In this document: positions 48,052 through 57,356 of the stretch, in pieces
Numbering within the stretch: position 1 is the first letter of the stretch
How the letters are laid out: each line of letters starts with the position of its first letter
Assembly (NCBI RefSeq): GCF_001424945.1
Contig: NZ_LMCW01000012.1
Location: 926,414 to 990,413, forward strand
Direction: 5' to 3'
Origin: Rhizobium sp. Root1203
GTDB lineage: Bacteria; Pseudomonadota; Alphaproteobacteria; Rhizobiales; Rhizobiaceae
DNA: 64,000 bases
Notes under the pieces: generated by a model
Told to the model about the DNA's origin: nothing
The model's input: only the letters and a program-made list of their open reading frames with translations
Databases searched by the model: none
Made by a program: the position numbers and the translations under genes

Positions 48052-48294
48052 GATCTCGTCTCCCCGGTTCGTCGGCCGCCGTAGGGTTAGGTTCTGCGCC
48101 ACGTTTCGTCAATCGCGCAGGCGTTTTGCCCCGACCAAAGATTTCATTGGAACCGCCTGGCGGTCTCAAATGTTTATCACCAAAGAGAAAATCACGAGTT
48201 TTTTATCTTTTGTTCAGTACGATTTCATAAATTCCACACTAGCGTCAAAATTCGCAGGTGTGTGTCGGCTCCAGTCACTGAAGGATACGAAGAC

Positions 48295-49647
48295 GTGAAT
48301 CGCTTTCTTAAATTGGCATTGCCTGGGATAGCAGTGGTACTGGCCGCGACCGCAATGGCTCCAACTGCCAACGCGCAGTTCTTTAGCAATCGCCAGAACA
48401 GCGTGGTTTTCGTGGCGCCGAACGGCGATATCCTCGACTACGTCCCTTCGGGTGCCGGCTATACCCGCGACCGTCGCGGCAACAGGGTGCTTGTCGATCG
48501 CTATGGCAACATCATTGCGACCGAAGCACGCGCGCGCGGCTACTATCCGCCGCCGCCGAGCCGCGAGGTCTACAACAACGATCCCTATTATGGAGACGAA
48601 CGGTACGGCGACACGCGCTACTCGGAACGCGGCGCCGTGACAGGCTCGATCCCTCGGGATGCCGCCATCGATCGCCAGCCACTCGACAACCAGCCGTACC
48701 CGCAAAGCGACGGTGACTATGCCTCGATCGAGCCGGATCAACAGCAACCCGACATGATGCAGCCGAAGCCGCCGTCGGAGCCTGTGATCACGCTTAAGAA
48801 CAAGTCGAAGTCGGAGATCGTCGCACTTCAAGTCTTCCTCGACCGTGCTGGCATCTCTCCGGGCGCCATCGACGGCCACATGGGCTCAAATGTCACCAAG
48901 GCGATTTACGCCTACCAGGAGATGACTGGCGAGACGCTGGATCCGAACAACACGGATGCCATACTCGAACAGCTCCGCATGTCCGGCGGTCTGCCGCTCG
49001 TGAGCTACACCATCACCCCTGCCGACGCTGCCGGTCCATACGTTGCCCAGATTCCCGAGGATTACGCGCACAAGGCCGCACTGTCGTCGCTTGGCTATAC
49101 CTCCACGACAGAGATGCTGGCAGAGCGCTTTCACATGGACGAGGGCTTCCTGAAGGAAATCAATCCGGGCGTGGACTTCACAGTACCGGGTACAATCGTA
49201 AAGGTCGTCAATCCGGGAGAGGTAAAGAGCGGCAGTGTCGCGCGCATTATTGCCGACAAGGGCAAGAAGCAGGTTTTTGCCTACGATGCATCCGGCGGTC
49301 TGGTTGCCGCGTACCCCGCATCGATCGGCTCCACCGATACCCCCTCGCCGTCAGGCACGGTGACAGTCGAGCGCGTCGCCTTCAATCCGGGTTATACCTA
49401 CAATCCGAAGATCAATTTCCAGCAGGGCGCCAACGACAAGATTCTCAACATTCCGCCAGGTCCGAACGGCCCCGTCGGCACAGTCTGGATGGCGCTGTCG
49501 AAGCCGACCTACGGCATCCACGGGACCCCTGAACCGTCGAAGATCGGCCGAACCCAAAGCCATGGCTGCATCCGTCTCACCAACTGGGACGCGACCGAAC
49601 TGGCAAAAATGGTCAAGCCCGGTGTCACCGTCGAATTTGTAGATTGA
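48295..49647 (+). CDS. L,D-transpeptidase (YkuD family)
   Basis: Periplasmic cysteine transpeptidase that forms 3-3 cross-links or attaches proteins to the wall. About 450 aa from the GTG at 48295, giving the signal peptide VNRFLKLALPGIAVVLAATA with cleavage after ANA. A region rich in Tyr, Pro and Asp (about 80-160) is followed by a peptidoglycan-binding module (LQVFLDRAGISPGAIDGHMG) and a LysM-like segment (AERFHMDEGFLKEINPG). The catalytic domain ends with YGIHGT and SHGCIRLTNWDA, containing the essential His and Cys. Rhizobiales rely on L,D-transpeptidases for polar growth. Confidence 0.92.
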   Translation: MNRFLKLALPGIAVVLAATAMAPTANAQFFSNRQNSVVFVAPNGDILDYVPSGAGYTRDRRGNRVLVDRYGNIIATEARARGYYPPPPSREVYNNDPYYGDERYGDTRYSERGAVTGSIPRDAAIDRQPLDNQPYPQSDGDYASIEPDQQQPDMMQPKPPSEPVITLKNKSKSEIVALQVFLDRAGISPGAIDGHMGSNVTKAIYAYQEMTGETLDPNNTDAILEQLRMSGGLPLVSYTITPADAAGPYVAQIPEDYAHKAALSSLGYTSTTEMLAERFHMDEGFLKEINPGVDFTVPGTIVKVVNPGEVKSGSVARIIADKGKKQVFAYDASGGLVAAYPASIGSTDTPSPSGTVTVERVAFNPGYTYNPKINFQQGANDKILNIPPGPNGPVGTVWMALSKPTYGIHGTPEPSKIGRTQSHGCIRLTNWDATELAKMVKPGVTVEFVD

Positions 49648-49715
49648 ACCTGAACAAGGTCACATTCGATCCGTGAAGTCGGCTGGGTTTACCCACCGCA
49701 GTGCAATGCAGCAAC

Positions 49716-49745
49716 AAAAATGCGCCCTGCGAAGCGGGCGCATTT
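49716..49745. terminator. Bidirectional terminator between L,D-transpeptidase and parA-like gene
   Basis: AAATGCGCCC (49718-49727) pairs with GGGCGCATTT (49736-49745) with an eight-base loop, preceded by AA and followed by CTC. It lies between two convergent genes and serves both. Confidence 0.85.
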
Positions 49746-49765
49746 CTCAGAGATGTCGTTGGTTC

Positions 49766-50479
49766 CTACGCTGCGGATCGGACAAGCGGGCCCGTCATGC
49801 GAGCAGCAGCAGGAAGCCTGACCGGCAGCTTTCTCATGATTTCCTCGGCGAAACAGAGGGCATTCTCGCGCGCTTTCTCGATATTGCTGACGCGCCCCGG
49901 ATCCATTGAATGCAATGTACCGCCGCAATCGAAGATGTCGCGGAACGCGGAGCGCTCGATGATGGCCGTATCGAGGACCGGCACCTGGCGTTCGCTCAGC
50001 AGCGATTTAACCAGCGCCAGCGCGCGAGTCGTGACCATCGAGCTGACGCGGGTCAGCACCACCGAATGGCCGATCCTGATGCCCGCCTTCTCGTCGAGAT
50101 ACTGGAGCAGCTCCAGCACCTGCGCCCCACCGCGTGCGTCCATGGCGCAGCCCTGGATCGGGATAAGCACATGGTCGGAAAGGCCGATCGCGGTCGCCAG
50201 CAACGGATTGCGCGCACCTGGCAAATCGATGATGAAGTAGTCGGTGTTATGCTTGTTCTCGGAAATATGTTGCGGCAGTGATGCCGAGGTCACGAAGTCG
50301 ATCACCGCAATATTTGGAACCTGGCCGGAAACGTCATGCCAGCGGGAAATCCAATGCTGCGGATCGGCGTCCAGGATCGTTACCCGATATCCCTTGTGGG
50401 CAAGCTCGGTAGCGAGAAGAAGAACGGCCGTCGTCTTACCGGCTCCGCCCTTGGTGTTTGCAAAAGTAATGACTGGCAT
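49766..50479 (-). CDS. Orphan ParA-type ATPase (VirC1-like)
   Basis: MinD/ParA-family ATPase of 237 aa. It begins MPVITFANTKGGAGKTTAVL, with the deviant Walker A lysine pair at 10 and 15, and has ILDADPQHW and FIIDLPGA as switch motifs. There is no N-terminal HTH and no parB next to it, so it is unlikely to be the chromosomal ParA. VirC1-like proteins act in positioning of DNA-transfer or polar machines. The cargo is unknown. It forms a single-gene unit between two terminators. Confidence 0.85.
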   Translation of the reverse strand: MPVITFANTKGGAGKTTAVLLLATELAHKGYRVTILDADPQHWISRWHDVSGQVPNIAVIDFVTSASLPQHISENKHNTDYFIIDLPGARNPLLATAIGLSDHVLIPIQGCAMDARGGAQVLELLQYLDEKAGIRIGHSVVLTRVSSMVTTRALALVKSLLSERQVPVLDTAIIERSAFRDIFDCGGTLHSMDPGRVSNIEKARENALCFAEEIMRKLPVRLPAAARMTGPLVRSAA

Positions 50480-50661
50480 GTCTAGTCCTCGAGGGGAAAA
50501 TCACGAGCCCGATATCGCTCTGTTGCGCACTGTCGGAGCATCGTGCGATTAACGCATCCTTTCCAATCATGGTTAACAATATCTAAACGTGGCAGTCGAA
50601 AATGCTGCGTGGATTTTTCGCATCCCTGAAAACAAAGAGATGGAAAGTGTTTCCAGGGAAC

Positions 50662-50693
50662 AAAAAAGCCCGGAAAGCCAGCGCTTTCCGGGC
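50662..50693 (-). terminator. Terminator of the catabolic gene set
   Basis: GCCCGGAAAGC (50668-50678) and GCTTTCCGGGC (50683-50693) form a perfect 11-bp stem with loop CAGC. On the minus strand it is followed by TTTTTT (50667-50662). It lies 24 bases past the alcohol dehydrogenase stop and marks the end of that operon. Confidence 0.95.
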
Positions 50694-50717
50694 CAAATAT
50701 CAGGTCCGCCTTTTGTC

Positions 50718-51869
50718 TCAGAAGCAATCCTTGAAAAGCGCTTTGGTGTTTTCCAGCGTCAAGGCCACCGGGTTGCCGCCGGCGCTTGGATCCTCGATCG
50801 CCATCGCCGACAGTTCATCGATCCGATCCGGTGCGATTCCCATCGCCGACAAGGTCTGCGGGACGCCGAGTTCCGAGCGAAGCTTGAGGACGTAATCATA
50901 GAAGCCGTCGAAACCTCCGGAAATGCCGAGATAGGCGGCTGCGCGGGCGATCTTATCCTCGATCGCCGAACGATTGAAGCGAAGCACCGCAGGCATCACG
51001 ACTGCGTTGGTCATGCCGTGATGGGTGTTGTAGACGGCGCCGATCGGATGCGACAACGCGTGGATCGCCCCAAGCCCCTTCTGGAATGCGACAGCGCCCA
51101 TGGCGGCGGCCGACATCATGTTGGCGCGGGCTTCGAGATCGGTACCTTCCTTGTAAGCACGAGGCAGGAACTCCTTGACGAGGCGCATACCCTCCAGGGC
51201 GATGCCGGCGGACATCGGATGGTAGAAGGGCGAAGAGTACGCTTCCAGGCAATGCGCGAAGGCGTCCATGCCGGTGCCCGCCGTAATGATCTTCGGCATC
51301 CCGACCGTCAGCTCCGGATCGGCGATGACGACGCCCGGCAGGAACTTCGGATGGAAGATGATCTTCTTTACATGCGTCTCGGAGTTGGTGATGACGCTGG
51401 CCCGGCCGACTTCCGAGCCGGTGCCGGCCGTCGTCGGCACCGCCACGATCGGCGCGATACCCTCGACGCTCGCGCGCGTCCACCAGTCGCCGATGTCCTC
51501 GAAGTCCCACACCGGTCGTGTCTGCCCGGCCATGAAGGCAACGCATTTGCCAAGATCGAGGCCCGAGCCGCCGCCGAAGGCGACGACACCGTCATGACCG
51601 CCATCCTTGAACGCCTTCACGCCGGCGTCGAGGTTCTTCTCGTTCGGGTTTGGATCGACGTCGGCGAAGATCGCGCGGCCGAGACCCGCGTCGTCCAGGA
51701 TGTCCAGCGCGTTCTTGGTAATCGCCATCGACGCGAGGCCGCGATCGGTGATCAGCAGCGGCTTCCTGATGCCGAGGCTCTTGCAGGCATCCGCCAGTTC
51801 CTTGATCCGGCCGCGGCCGAGCTTGAAGGCTGTCGGATAGCTCCAATTGGCAGTGATATGCGCACTCAT
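50718..51869 (-). CDS. Iron-containing alcohol dehydrogenase
   Basis: Group III NAD(P)-dependent alcohol dehydrogenase of 383 aa. The nucleotide-binding motif is AFGGGSGLDLGK, followed by VPTTAGTGSEVGRASVI. The metal ligands appear in GMDAFAHCLEAY, LGAIHALSHPIGA and THHGMTNA (one Asp, three His). Family members oxidise or form short alcohols, including 4-hydroxybutyrate. The start at ATG 51869 overlaps the aldehyde dehydrogenase stop by 4 nt. In this context it may oxidise the hydroxyl of a gamma-glutamylated amino alcohol (inference, see findings). Confidence 0.92.
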   Translation of the reverse strand: MSAHITANWSYPTAFKLGRGRIKELADACKSLGIRKPLLITDRGLASMAITKNALDILDDAGLGRAIFADVDPNPNEKNLDAGVKAFKDGGHDGVVAFGGGSGLDLGKCVAFMAGQTRPVWDFEDIGDWWTRASVEGIAPIVAVPTTAGTGSEVGRASVITNSETHVKKIIFHPKFLPGVVIADPELTVGMPKIITAGTGMDAFAHCLEAYSSPFYHPMSAGIALEGMRLVKEFLPRAYKEGTDLEARANMMSAAAMGAVAFQKGLGAIHALSHPIGAVYNTHHGMTNAVVMPAVLRFNRSAIEDKIARAAAYLGISGGFDGFYDYVLKLRSELGVPQTLSAMGIAPDRIDELSAMAIEDPSAGGNPVALTLENTKALFKDCF

Positions 51870-53251
51870 GCTGTTACCTTCTTCAAATGATAGGATTTCG
51901 GACGCGTCAGATTCTGGAAGCCGATGATGGAGAGCGAGCCGCCACGTCCCGTTTCCTTGACCCCGGTCCAGCATAGAGCCGGATCGAGATAGTCGGCTCG
52001 GTTCATGAAGACTGTACCGGTTTCGATTTCGCGACCAAGCCGCCCTGCCCGTTCCGCATCCCTGGTCCAGAGCGAAGCCGTCAGCCCGTACTGGCTGTCG
52101 TTCATCAGCGCGATCGCCTCGTCGTCGCTCTTCACCTTCATGATGCCGACGGCCGGGCCAAAGGTTTCTTCGCGCATGAAGGCCATGGAGTGGTCGACGT
52201 TGACGAGGACCTGCGGCGCCAGGTAGGCACCGCCGTCATCGGCCGGGAAAAGCTTCGGATCGACCAGCGCCTTGGCACCGTTGGCAACGGCATCGGCGAT
52301 CTGCTCGCGCACGACCTTGGCGAACCGCTTGTTGGCCATCGGGCCGAGCGACGTCTCCGGATCGAGCGGGTTGCCGAGCTTGTAGTTCGACACCCAGGCA
52401 ACCGACTTCTCGACGAAGTTGTCATAGAGAGACTCGTGCACATAGATGCGCTCGATACCGCAGCAGCATTGCCCCGAATTGTAGGTCGCGCCGTCCATCA
52501 GCGTATCGACGGCCGCGTCGAGGTCGGCGTCTTCCATCACATAACCCGGATCCTTGCCGCCAAGCTCGAGCCCGAGACCGGTGAAGGTACCGGCCGCGGC
52601 GCGCTCCATGGACCGTCCACCTTCGACCGAACCGGTGAAATTGACGAAATTGAAGCTGCCCGCAGCGATCAGCGCCGAGGTGGTTTCGTGATCGAGGAAA
52701 ACATTCTGGAACACGTCCTCCGGAACGCCTGCTTCCACGAAAGCCTGCACCAGCCGTTCGCCGACGAGCAGCGTCTGCGACGCGTGCTTCAGCACGACCG
52801 TGTTGCCGGCCATCAGCGCCGGAGCGATCGTGTTGATCGCCGTCATGTAGGGATAGTTCCACGGGGCCACGACGAAAACGACGCCGTGCGCCTCGCGCTC
52901 GATCCGCCGCTCGAACTTGTCGCTCTCCTCGACGACGAGCGGCGCCAGCGCATCGGCCGCGATCGAGGCTACGTAGTTGGAGCGCTCGTTGAAGCCCTTG
53001 TATTCGCCGCCGTAGCGGATCGGCCTGCCCATCTGCCAGGCAAGCTCCGGCACGACGACGTCGGACATCTCGTTCAGCCGTGCGGCGCCCTTCAGCACGA
53101 GCTGGACACGGTCTTCAAGCGGCCGCTTTGCCCAGGACTTCTGCGCCTTGCGGGCGCGCGCCACGACCTCTTTCGCCGCTTCCAGCGACAGCGCCGGACG
53201 CTCGGCGTAGACCGATCCATCGATCGGTGAAATGCATTGGATCATTGGCAT
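51866..53251 (-). CDS. NAD(P)-dependent aldehyde dehydrogenase
   Basis: Oxidises an aldehyde to the acid. 461 aa. WNYPYMTAINTIAPALMAGN binds the coenzyme. The general base is Glu229 in LELGGKDPG and the nucleophile is probably Cys263 in GQCCCG. REETFGPAVGIM marks the conserved C-terminal loop. The sequence most resembles succinate-semialdehyde/betaine-aldehyde type enzymes, and the exact substrate cannot be told. The 4-nt overlap with the alcohol dehydrogenase indicates that both act in sequence, alcohol to aldehyde to acid. Confidence 0.92.
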   Translation of the reverse strand: MPMIQCISPIDGSVYAERPALSLEAAKEVVARARKAQKSWAKRPLEDRVQLVLKGAARLNEMSDVVVPELAWQMGRPIRYGGEYKGFNERSNYVASIAADALAPLVVEESDKFERRIEREAHGVVFVVAPWNYPYMTAINTIAPALMAGNTVVLKHASQTLLVGERLVQAFVEAGVPEDVFQNVFLDHETTSALIAAGSFNFVNFTGSVEGGRSMERAAAGTFTGLGLELGGKDPGYVMEDADLDAAVDTLMDGATYNSGQCCCGIERIYVHESLYDNFVEKSVAWVSNYKLGNPLDPETSLGPMANKRFAKVVREQIADAVANGAKALVDPKLFPADDGGAYLAPQVLVNVDHSMAFMREETFGPAVGIMKVKSDDEAIALMNDSQYGLTASLWTRDAERAGRLGREIETGTVFMNRADYLDPALCWTGVKETGRGGSLSIIGFQNLTRPKSYHLKKVTA

Positions 53252-53269
53252 TCTCTTCAGACTCCAGTT

Positions 53270-53686
53270 CTAACAGACCAGGGTTTTCACGTGGCCGGCG
53301 GCGCCATAGGCGAGAATCGCTCTATCGCGGGTGATGATGGTCAGATCGTGTTCGCGCGCGGTGGCGATAATGATGCGGTCGGTCGGATCGTTGTGGACCG
53401 GCGCAGGCAGATAGGAAGACGCAATCAGCACTTCGGGTGTAGCCTCCGCCACGTTTAGGTTGCCCAATCGAACGACATCGTCGAACCACATCAATGCAGT
53501 CTTGGTGGTCGGCAATCGTCCTCGCGCGACAAGCATGCCGATTTCCCAGGCTGACATCGCCGAAACAGCAATGACGCCGCCTGCACTGCGAACCCGGACC
53601 AGTTCCTGCTTCGCGTCCGAGGCGACAGCCTCCCCGTGCGCCATCCAAATCATGGCACACGTGTCAAGCAGCAGCCCCTCACTCAT
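53270..53686 (-). CDS. PIN-domain ribonuclease toxin (VapC-like)
   Basis: Predicted RNA-cleaving toxin of 138 aa. The four acidic active-site residues of the PIN fold are in place: Asp8 (LLLDTC), Glu48 (SAWEIGM), Asp103 (DPTDRIII) and Asp121 (TRDRAI). It overlaps the upstream HTH gene by 8 nt, the usual antitoxin-toxin order. It lies 18 bases before the aldehyde dehydrogenase start, so the module sits inside the catabolic gene row. Confidence 0.9.
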   Translation of the reverse strand: MSEGLLLDTCAMIWMAHGEAVASDAKQELVRVRSAGGVIAVSAMSAWEIGMLVARGRLPTTKTALMWFDDVVRLGNLNVAEATPEVLIASSYLPAPVHNDPTDRIIIATAREHDLTIITRDRAILAYGAAGHVKTLVC

Positions 53687-54092
53687 CGGTGTAGACCTTA
53701 CCCCAATCGGGATCGGCAGGCGCCGTCAAATCAAGATCCGGCAGTAGTGTCATAGTTCCCTTCATGCAGCCGAAGATGGGATCGTCGAACGCGCCGTCGC
53801 CGGTCGAAACCAGCTTCGGTTTCGTCCCCTCCAACGCCTTGCCGATAGATCTCGTCTGTTTCTTATCTTCAAAGCCTCGACCCATTCCGCGTCTGTGCGC
53901 TGCGATTTCCTGAATCGTAACGCCAAGAAAGTCAGCGAGATGATCCTGCTCCTCCGCGCTCATCTTCCTCTCACCCTTTAACAGCCGGGACACCGCACTC
54001 CTGTCGATCTCGAGCCAGCGCGCGAGGTCACTTTGATTTTTACCCGCAAGATTCAATTGTTGCAGAAACCATTCGGTATCGAACTGTCGCAT
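53679..54092 (-). CDS. XRE-family HTH antitoxin partner
   Basis: 137-aa protein with an N-terminal helix-turn-helix (about 9-65: GKNQSDLARWLEIDRSAVSR, then LLKGERKMSAEEQDHLADFL). The C-terminal part (ending PDWGKVYTDE) probably wraps the toxin. XRE proteins as antitoxins of PIN toxins are less common than VapB types. ATG 54092 follows GGTGAGG closely; a start 15 codons upstream lacks a ribosome site. The tight overlap with the PIN gene supports a toxin-antitoxin pair that represses its own promoter. Confidence 0.82.
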   Translation of the reverse strand: MRQFDTEWFLQQLNLAGKNQSDLARWLEIDRSAVSRLLKGERKMSAEEQDHLADFLGVTIQEIAAHRRGMGRGFEDKKQTRSIGKALEGTKPKLVSTGDGAFDDPIFGCMKGTMTLLPDLDLTAPADPDWGKVYTDE

Positions 54093-54163
54093 AACCTCAC
54101 CAAACGATGTGAAACCGTCAACAAAATACCGCATGTTGACAATTTCACAACGCCAATCAACGA

Positions 54164-55531
54164 CTATGCTCTTTCGAAACCGCGCGCCACTTCCCAGTCG
54201 GTGATGCGACGGTCGTACTCTTCCTGCTCCCATTCGGCAGCGCGGGTATAATGGTCGACGACCTCGTCGCCGAAGGCTTTGCGGAGCATCTTGGACTTGG
54301 TCATCGTTGCCGTCGCAGCACGCAACGTCCGCGGAATCTCCCGGACGCGGCGAGCGCCATAGGCGTCGCCGACGAATGGATCCTCGAGCGTCAGCTTGTT
54401 CTCGATGCCGTCGATGCCGGCGGCAAGCAGCGCGGCGAAGGCAAGATACGGATTGAGGTCGGAACCGCCGACGCGGCATTCGATGCGGATTGCCTTGGTG
54501 TCGTCGCCGCACAGACGATACCCTGCCGTGCGGTTGTCCTTGCTCCAGACGGCCTTCGTCGGTGCGAAAGTGCCGGCCATGAAACGCTTGTAGGAATTGA
54601 TGTAAGGCGCAAGGAAATAGGTGATCTCGCTCGCATGGCTCAGCAAGCCGGCGACGTAATTCTCCATGAGCGGCGACATGCCGTACTTGCCCTGCTCGTC
54701 AAAGAACAGCGGCGTCTTGCCGTCCGCGCTCCAAAGCGACTGGTGGATATGCGAGGAGCTGCCAGCCGCGTTGTAGTGCCACTTGGCGAGGAACGTGATG
54801 GCCTTGCCTTTCGACCAGGCGATTTCCTTGCAGCCGTTCTTGATGATCGCATGACGGTCCGCCATCGTCAGGGCGTCCGCGTAGCGAACATTGATTTCCT
54901 CCTGGCCGGCGGAGGCCTCGCCCTTCGAATTCTCGACAGGAATGCCGGCCCCCTGCAGGCCCGTGCGGATCGCCCTCATGACCTCTTCTTCCTTGGTCGT
55001 CTGGAAGATGTGGTAGTCCTCGTTGTAGGCGCTGGCGAGCTTGAGATTGCGGTAGCCGGACGTATGTGCCGACTCGTAGGTCTGGTCGAAAAGGAAAAAT
55101 TCGAGCTCGGAGGCCATGAAAGCCTTCATGCCCATATCCTCAAGCCGCTTGATCTGTTTCTTCAGGACGGCGCGTGGCGAATGCGGCACGTCTTCATGCG
55201 TGTGATGATCGAGAAGGTCGCATAGCACAAGCGCCGTCCCTTCGAGCCACGGAATACGACGCAGCGTCGAAAGGTCGGGCTTCATCGTGTAGTCGCCGTA
55301 GCCCTTTTCCCAGCTCGTTGCCTTGTAGCCGGAGACGGTTTCCATCTCCATGTCGGTCGCGACGAGATAGTTGCAGCTGTGCGTCTCCTTCCAGGCGCTC
55401 TCCAGGAAAAACTCGGCCTGGAAACGCTTGCCCATCAGGCGGCCCTGCATGTCTATCTGGCATGCCAGAACAGTGTCGATGCGCCCGTCGGCAACATCCT
55501 GCTTGAGGTCGTCGAGAGTGTAGATGCTCAT
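54164..55531 (-). CDS. Glutamine-synthetase-family gamma-glutamylamide ligase (PuuA-like)
   Basis: ATP-dependent ligase of 455 aa with the glutamine synthetase fold. ELEFFLFDQTYESA, GEASAGQEEINVRYADAL and NAAGSSSHIHQSLW are the metal- and glutamate-binding segments, and RVGGSDLNPYLAFAALLAAG is the C-terminal signature. The adenylylation loop of nitrogen-regulated GlnA is absent. Relatives such as PuuA and IpuC join glutamate to an amine. Together with an amine permease, aldehyde dehydrogenase and amidohydrolase on the same strand, a gamma-glutamyl amine ligase role is most likely. The start at 55531 has AGGCGGA upstream. Confidence 0.87.
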   Translation of the reverse strand: MSIYTLDDLKQDVADGRIDTVLACQIDMQGRLMGKRFQAEFFLESAWKETHSCNYLVATDMEMETVSGYKATSWEKGYGDYTMKPDLSTLRRIPWLEGTALVLCDLLDHHTHEDVPHSPRAVLKKQIKRLEDMGMKAFMASELEFFLFDQTYESAHTSGYRNLKLASAYNEDYHIFQTTKEEEVMRAIRTGLQGAGIPVENSKGEASAGQEEINVRYADALTMADRHAIIKNGCKEIAWSKGKAITFLAKWHYNAAGSSSHIHQSLWSADGKTPLFFDEQGKYGMSPLMENYVAGLLSHASEITYFLAPYINSYKRFMAGTFAPTKAVWSKDNRTAGYRLCGDDTKAIRIECRVGGSDLNPYLAFAALLAAGIDGIENKLTLEDPFVGDAYGARRVREIPRTLRAATATMTKSKMLRKAFGDEVVDHYTRAAEWEQEEYDRRITDWEVARGFERA

Positions 55532-55682
55532 GATAAATCCGCCTGAACTATGAATAGGGAAATCGGGGCAACGAAAGGGCATGCCGTGGCTCAAGCCTGG
55601 CGGCCCGTCTGATGCATTTTCGTTGAGCCGGGAAACGGGGCCGCCGGAAACGGCCCCGTCATCGAAGAGGGAAGCCTCAGGC

Positions 55683-57230
55683 TCAGTTTTCGCCCACCGC
55701 CTTCTCGGCGGCCGCAATTTCTGCCTGACGGCGAGCGACTTCCTCGCCGATCGGCGGACCCTTGAAGCGACGGTTTTCGAAGCCGAACCAGACGATCGCG
55801 GTCAGGACCAGGAAGCCGACCGTGACGTACAGCGCCGGGCCGTTCGGCGGCTGAACGCCGAGAACGAAGATCAGGATCATCGCCAGGATCGTCAGGACGG
55901 AGAACAATTTGTACATGCCTTCGCCGATGTTCCACGGACCCATCTTGTCCCACTTGGACGTACCCCAGGCGAAGAGGCCGAGCGTGATCGGGATCGCGAA
56001 GGAGAAGAACAGGAAGATGACCGTGCAGGAAACGACGATCGTGTAAACCGGCGTATCGCCGATCGAGACGAGCGACGAACCCCAGACGAACAGAACCGAG
56101 AGGATCGAACCGGTCCAGATCGCGGCAACCGGCGTACGGTACTTCGGGCTGACCTTGGCAAGAGCCTTGGATGCCGGCAAACCGCCGTCACGCGAGAAGG
56201 CGAAGATCATGCGCGAGACCGAGGTAACGGTCGCAAGGCCGCACAGCCATTGGCTGACGAGGATGGCGAAGTAGAGCACATCCTTGACGAGAGGATTGAC
56301 CTGGCTGTCCATGGCCCAGAAGAACACGTTCCAGCCCTGCTTGGCCGCATCGTCCATGCTCGGCAGCATCAGAACGAACGAGCAAAGCATGATGTAGCCG
56401 AAAAGCGCCGACCAGAGGACGGAGGCAACCATACCGCGCGGAACGGAATGGGCTGCCTTGACCGTTTCTTCTGATGTATGCGCCGACGCATCGTAGCCGG
56501 TGATCGTGTAGATCGGCAGCAGCAGACCGAGCAGGAAGACCCACATGCCCGAAGTCGCCGGCCAGACGTTGCCGCCCGCTTCGCCGGAATAGTTGGCGAA
56601 GGTGAAGAGACGAGCCACATCGTAGGACGGTGCAGACAGCAGGCACACCGCCGACAGAACGATTGCCGTTGCGAAGATCAGATAGCCCGAGAAATCGGTG
56701 AGCTTCGCAGTCAATCCGATGCCCATGTGGTTCACGAGCGCCTGTGCGCCGGTGATGATCACCAGGAAGACGATGCGCACCGCCGTGGTATCCGTCAGGC
56801 CGAAGTAGCTCGTGCCGAAGGAGCCCATGAAGAAGTAGTAGGTGCCGACGTTGATGGCGCCGAGAACCGTGACCAGACCCAGCAGATTGAACCAGGCGGT
56901 CAGCCAGCCGGTAAAGCGATTGCCGAGGATCGAACCCCAGTGATAGAGGCCGCCGGCCGTTGGATAGGCCGAGCTGATCTGCGCCATTGCAACGGCAAAC
57001 ACCAGCGAGACGAAGCAGCCGACCGGCCAGCCGATGCCGATCGCAGCGCCGCCCGCACCGGCGGTCGCCTGTGCGAGCGAGTTGATACCACCTGAAAGAA
57101 TGCAAATAATGGAAAACGAGACGGCAAAATTCGAGAACGAGCTCATGCGTCGTTCAAGCTCCTGAGCATAGCCCATGGAGTGCAGGATGTGCACATCCTG
57201 CTTTTTGTCGAGTTCCGAGTAATCGGACAT
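55683..57230 (-). CDS. APC-superfamily permease, amino acid/choline transporter (ACT) type
   Basis: Inner-membrane permease of 515 aa with about twelve helices. ERRMSSFSNFAVSFSIICIL and SGGINSLAQATAGAGGAAIG near the N-terminus and YDASAHTSEETVKAAHSVPR in the middle are typical of the ACT branch, whose members carry choline, ethanolamine, GABA or polyamines. GGGGGAAG precedes the ATG. It lies between the amidohydrolase and the ligase genes, so it is the probable importer of the amine that those enzymes process. Confidence 0.9.
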   Translation of the reverse strand: MSDYSELDKKQDVHILHSMGYAQELERRMSSFSNFAVSFSIICILSGGINSLAQATAGAGGAAIGIGWPVGCFVSLVFAVAMAQISSAYPTAGGLYHWGSILGNRFTGWLTAWFNLLGLVTVLGAINVGTYYFFMGSFGTSYFGLTDTTAVRIVFLVIITGAQALVNHMGIGLTAKLTDFSGYLIFATAIVLSAVCLLSAPSYDVARLFTFANYSGEAGGNVWPATSGMWVFLLGLLLPIYTITGYDASAHTSEETVKAAHSVPRGMVASVLWSALFGYIMLCSFVLMLPSMDDAAKQGWNVFFWAMDSQVNPLVKDVLYFAILVSQWLCGLATVTSVSRMIFAFSRDGGLPASKALAKVSPKYRTPVAAIWTGSILSVLFVWGSSLVSIGDTPVYTIVVSCTVIFLFFSFAIPITLGLFAWGTSKWDKMGPWNIGEGMYKLFSVLTILAMILIFVLGVQPPNGPALYVTVGFLVLTAIVWFGFENRRFKGPPIGEEVARRQAEIAAAEKAVGEN

Positions 57231-57356
57231 GACTTCCCCCTGTATAGCGATCAGCCGCGGGATTGCGGCCGATTATCCAGTGCCAAAGTGCCCGTGACGT
57301 TTTCGCCTACGGGCGGATCGCAGTTAGACTGCTCCCTGGGGTCTTATGTTTTGTTG

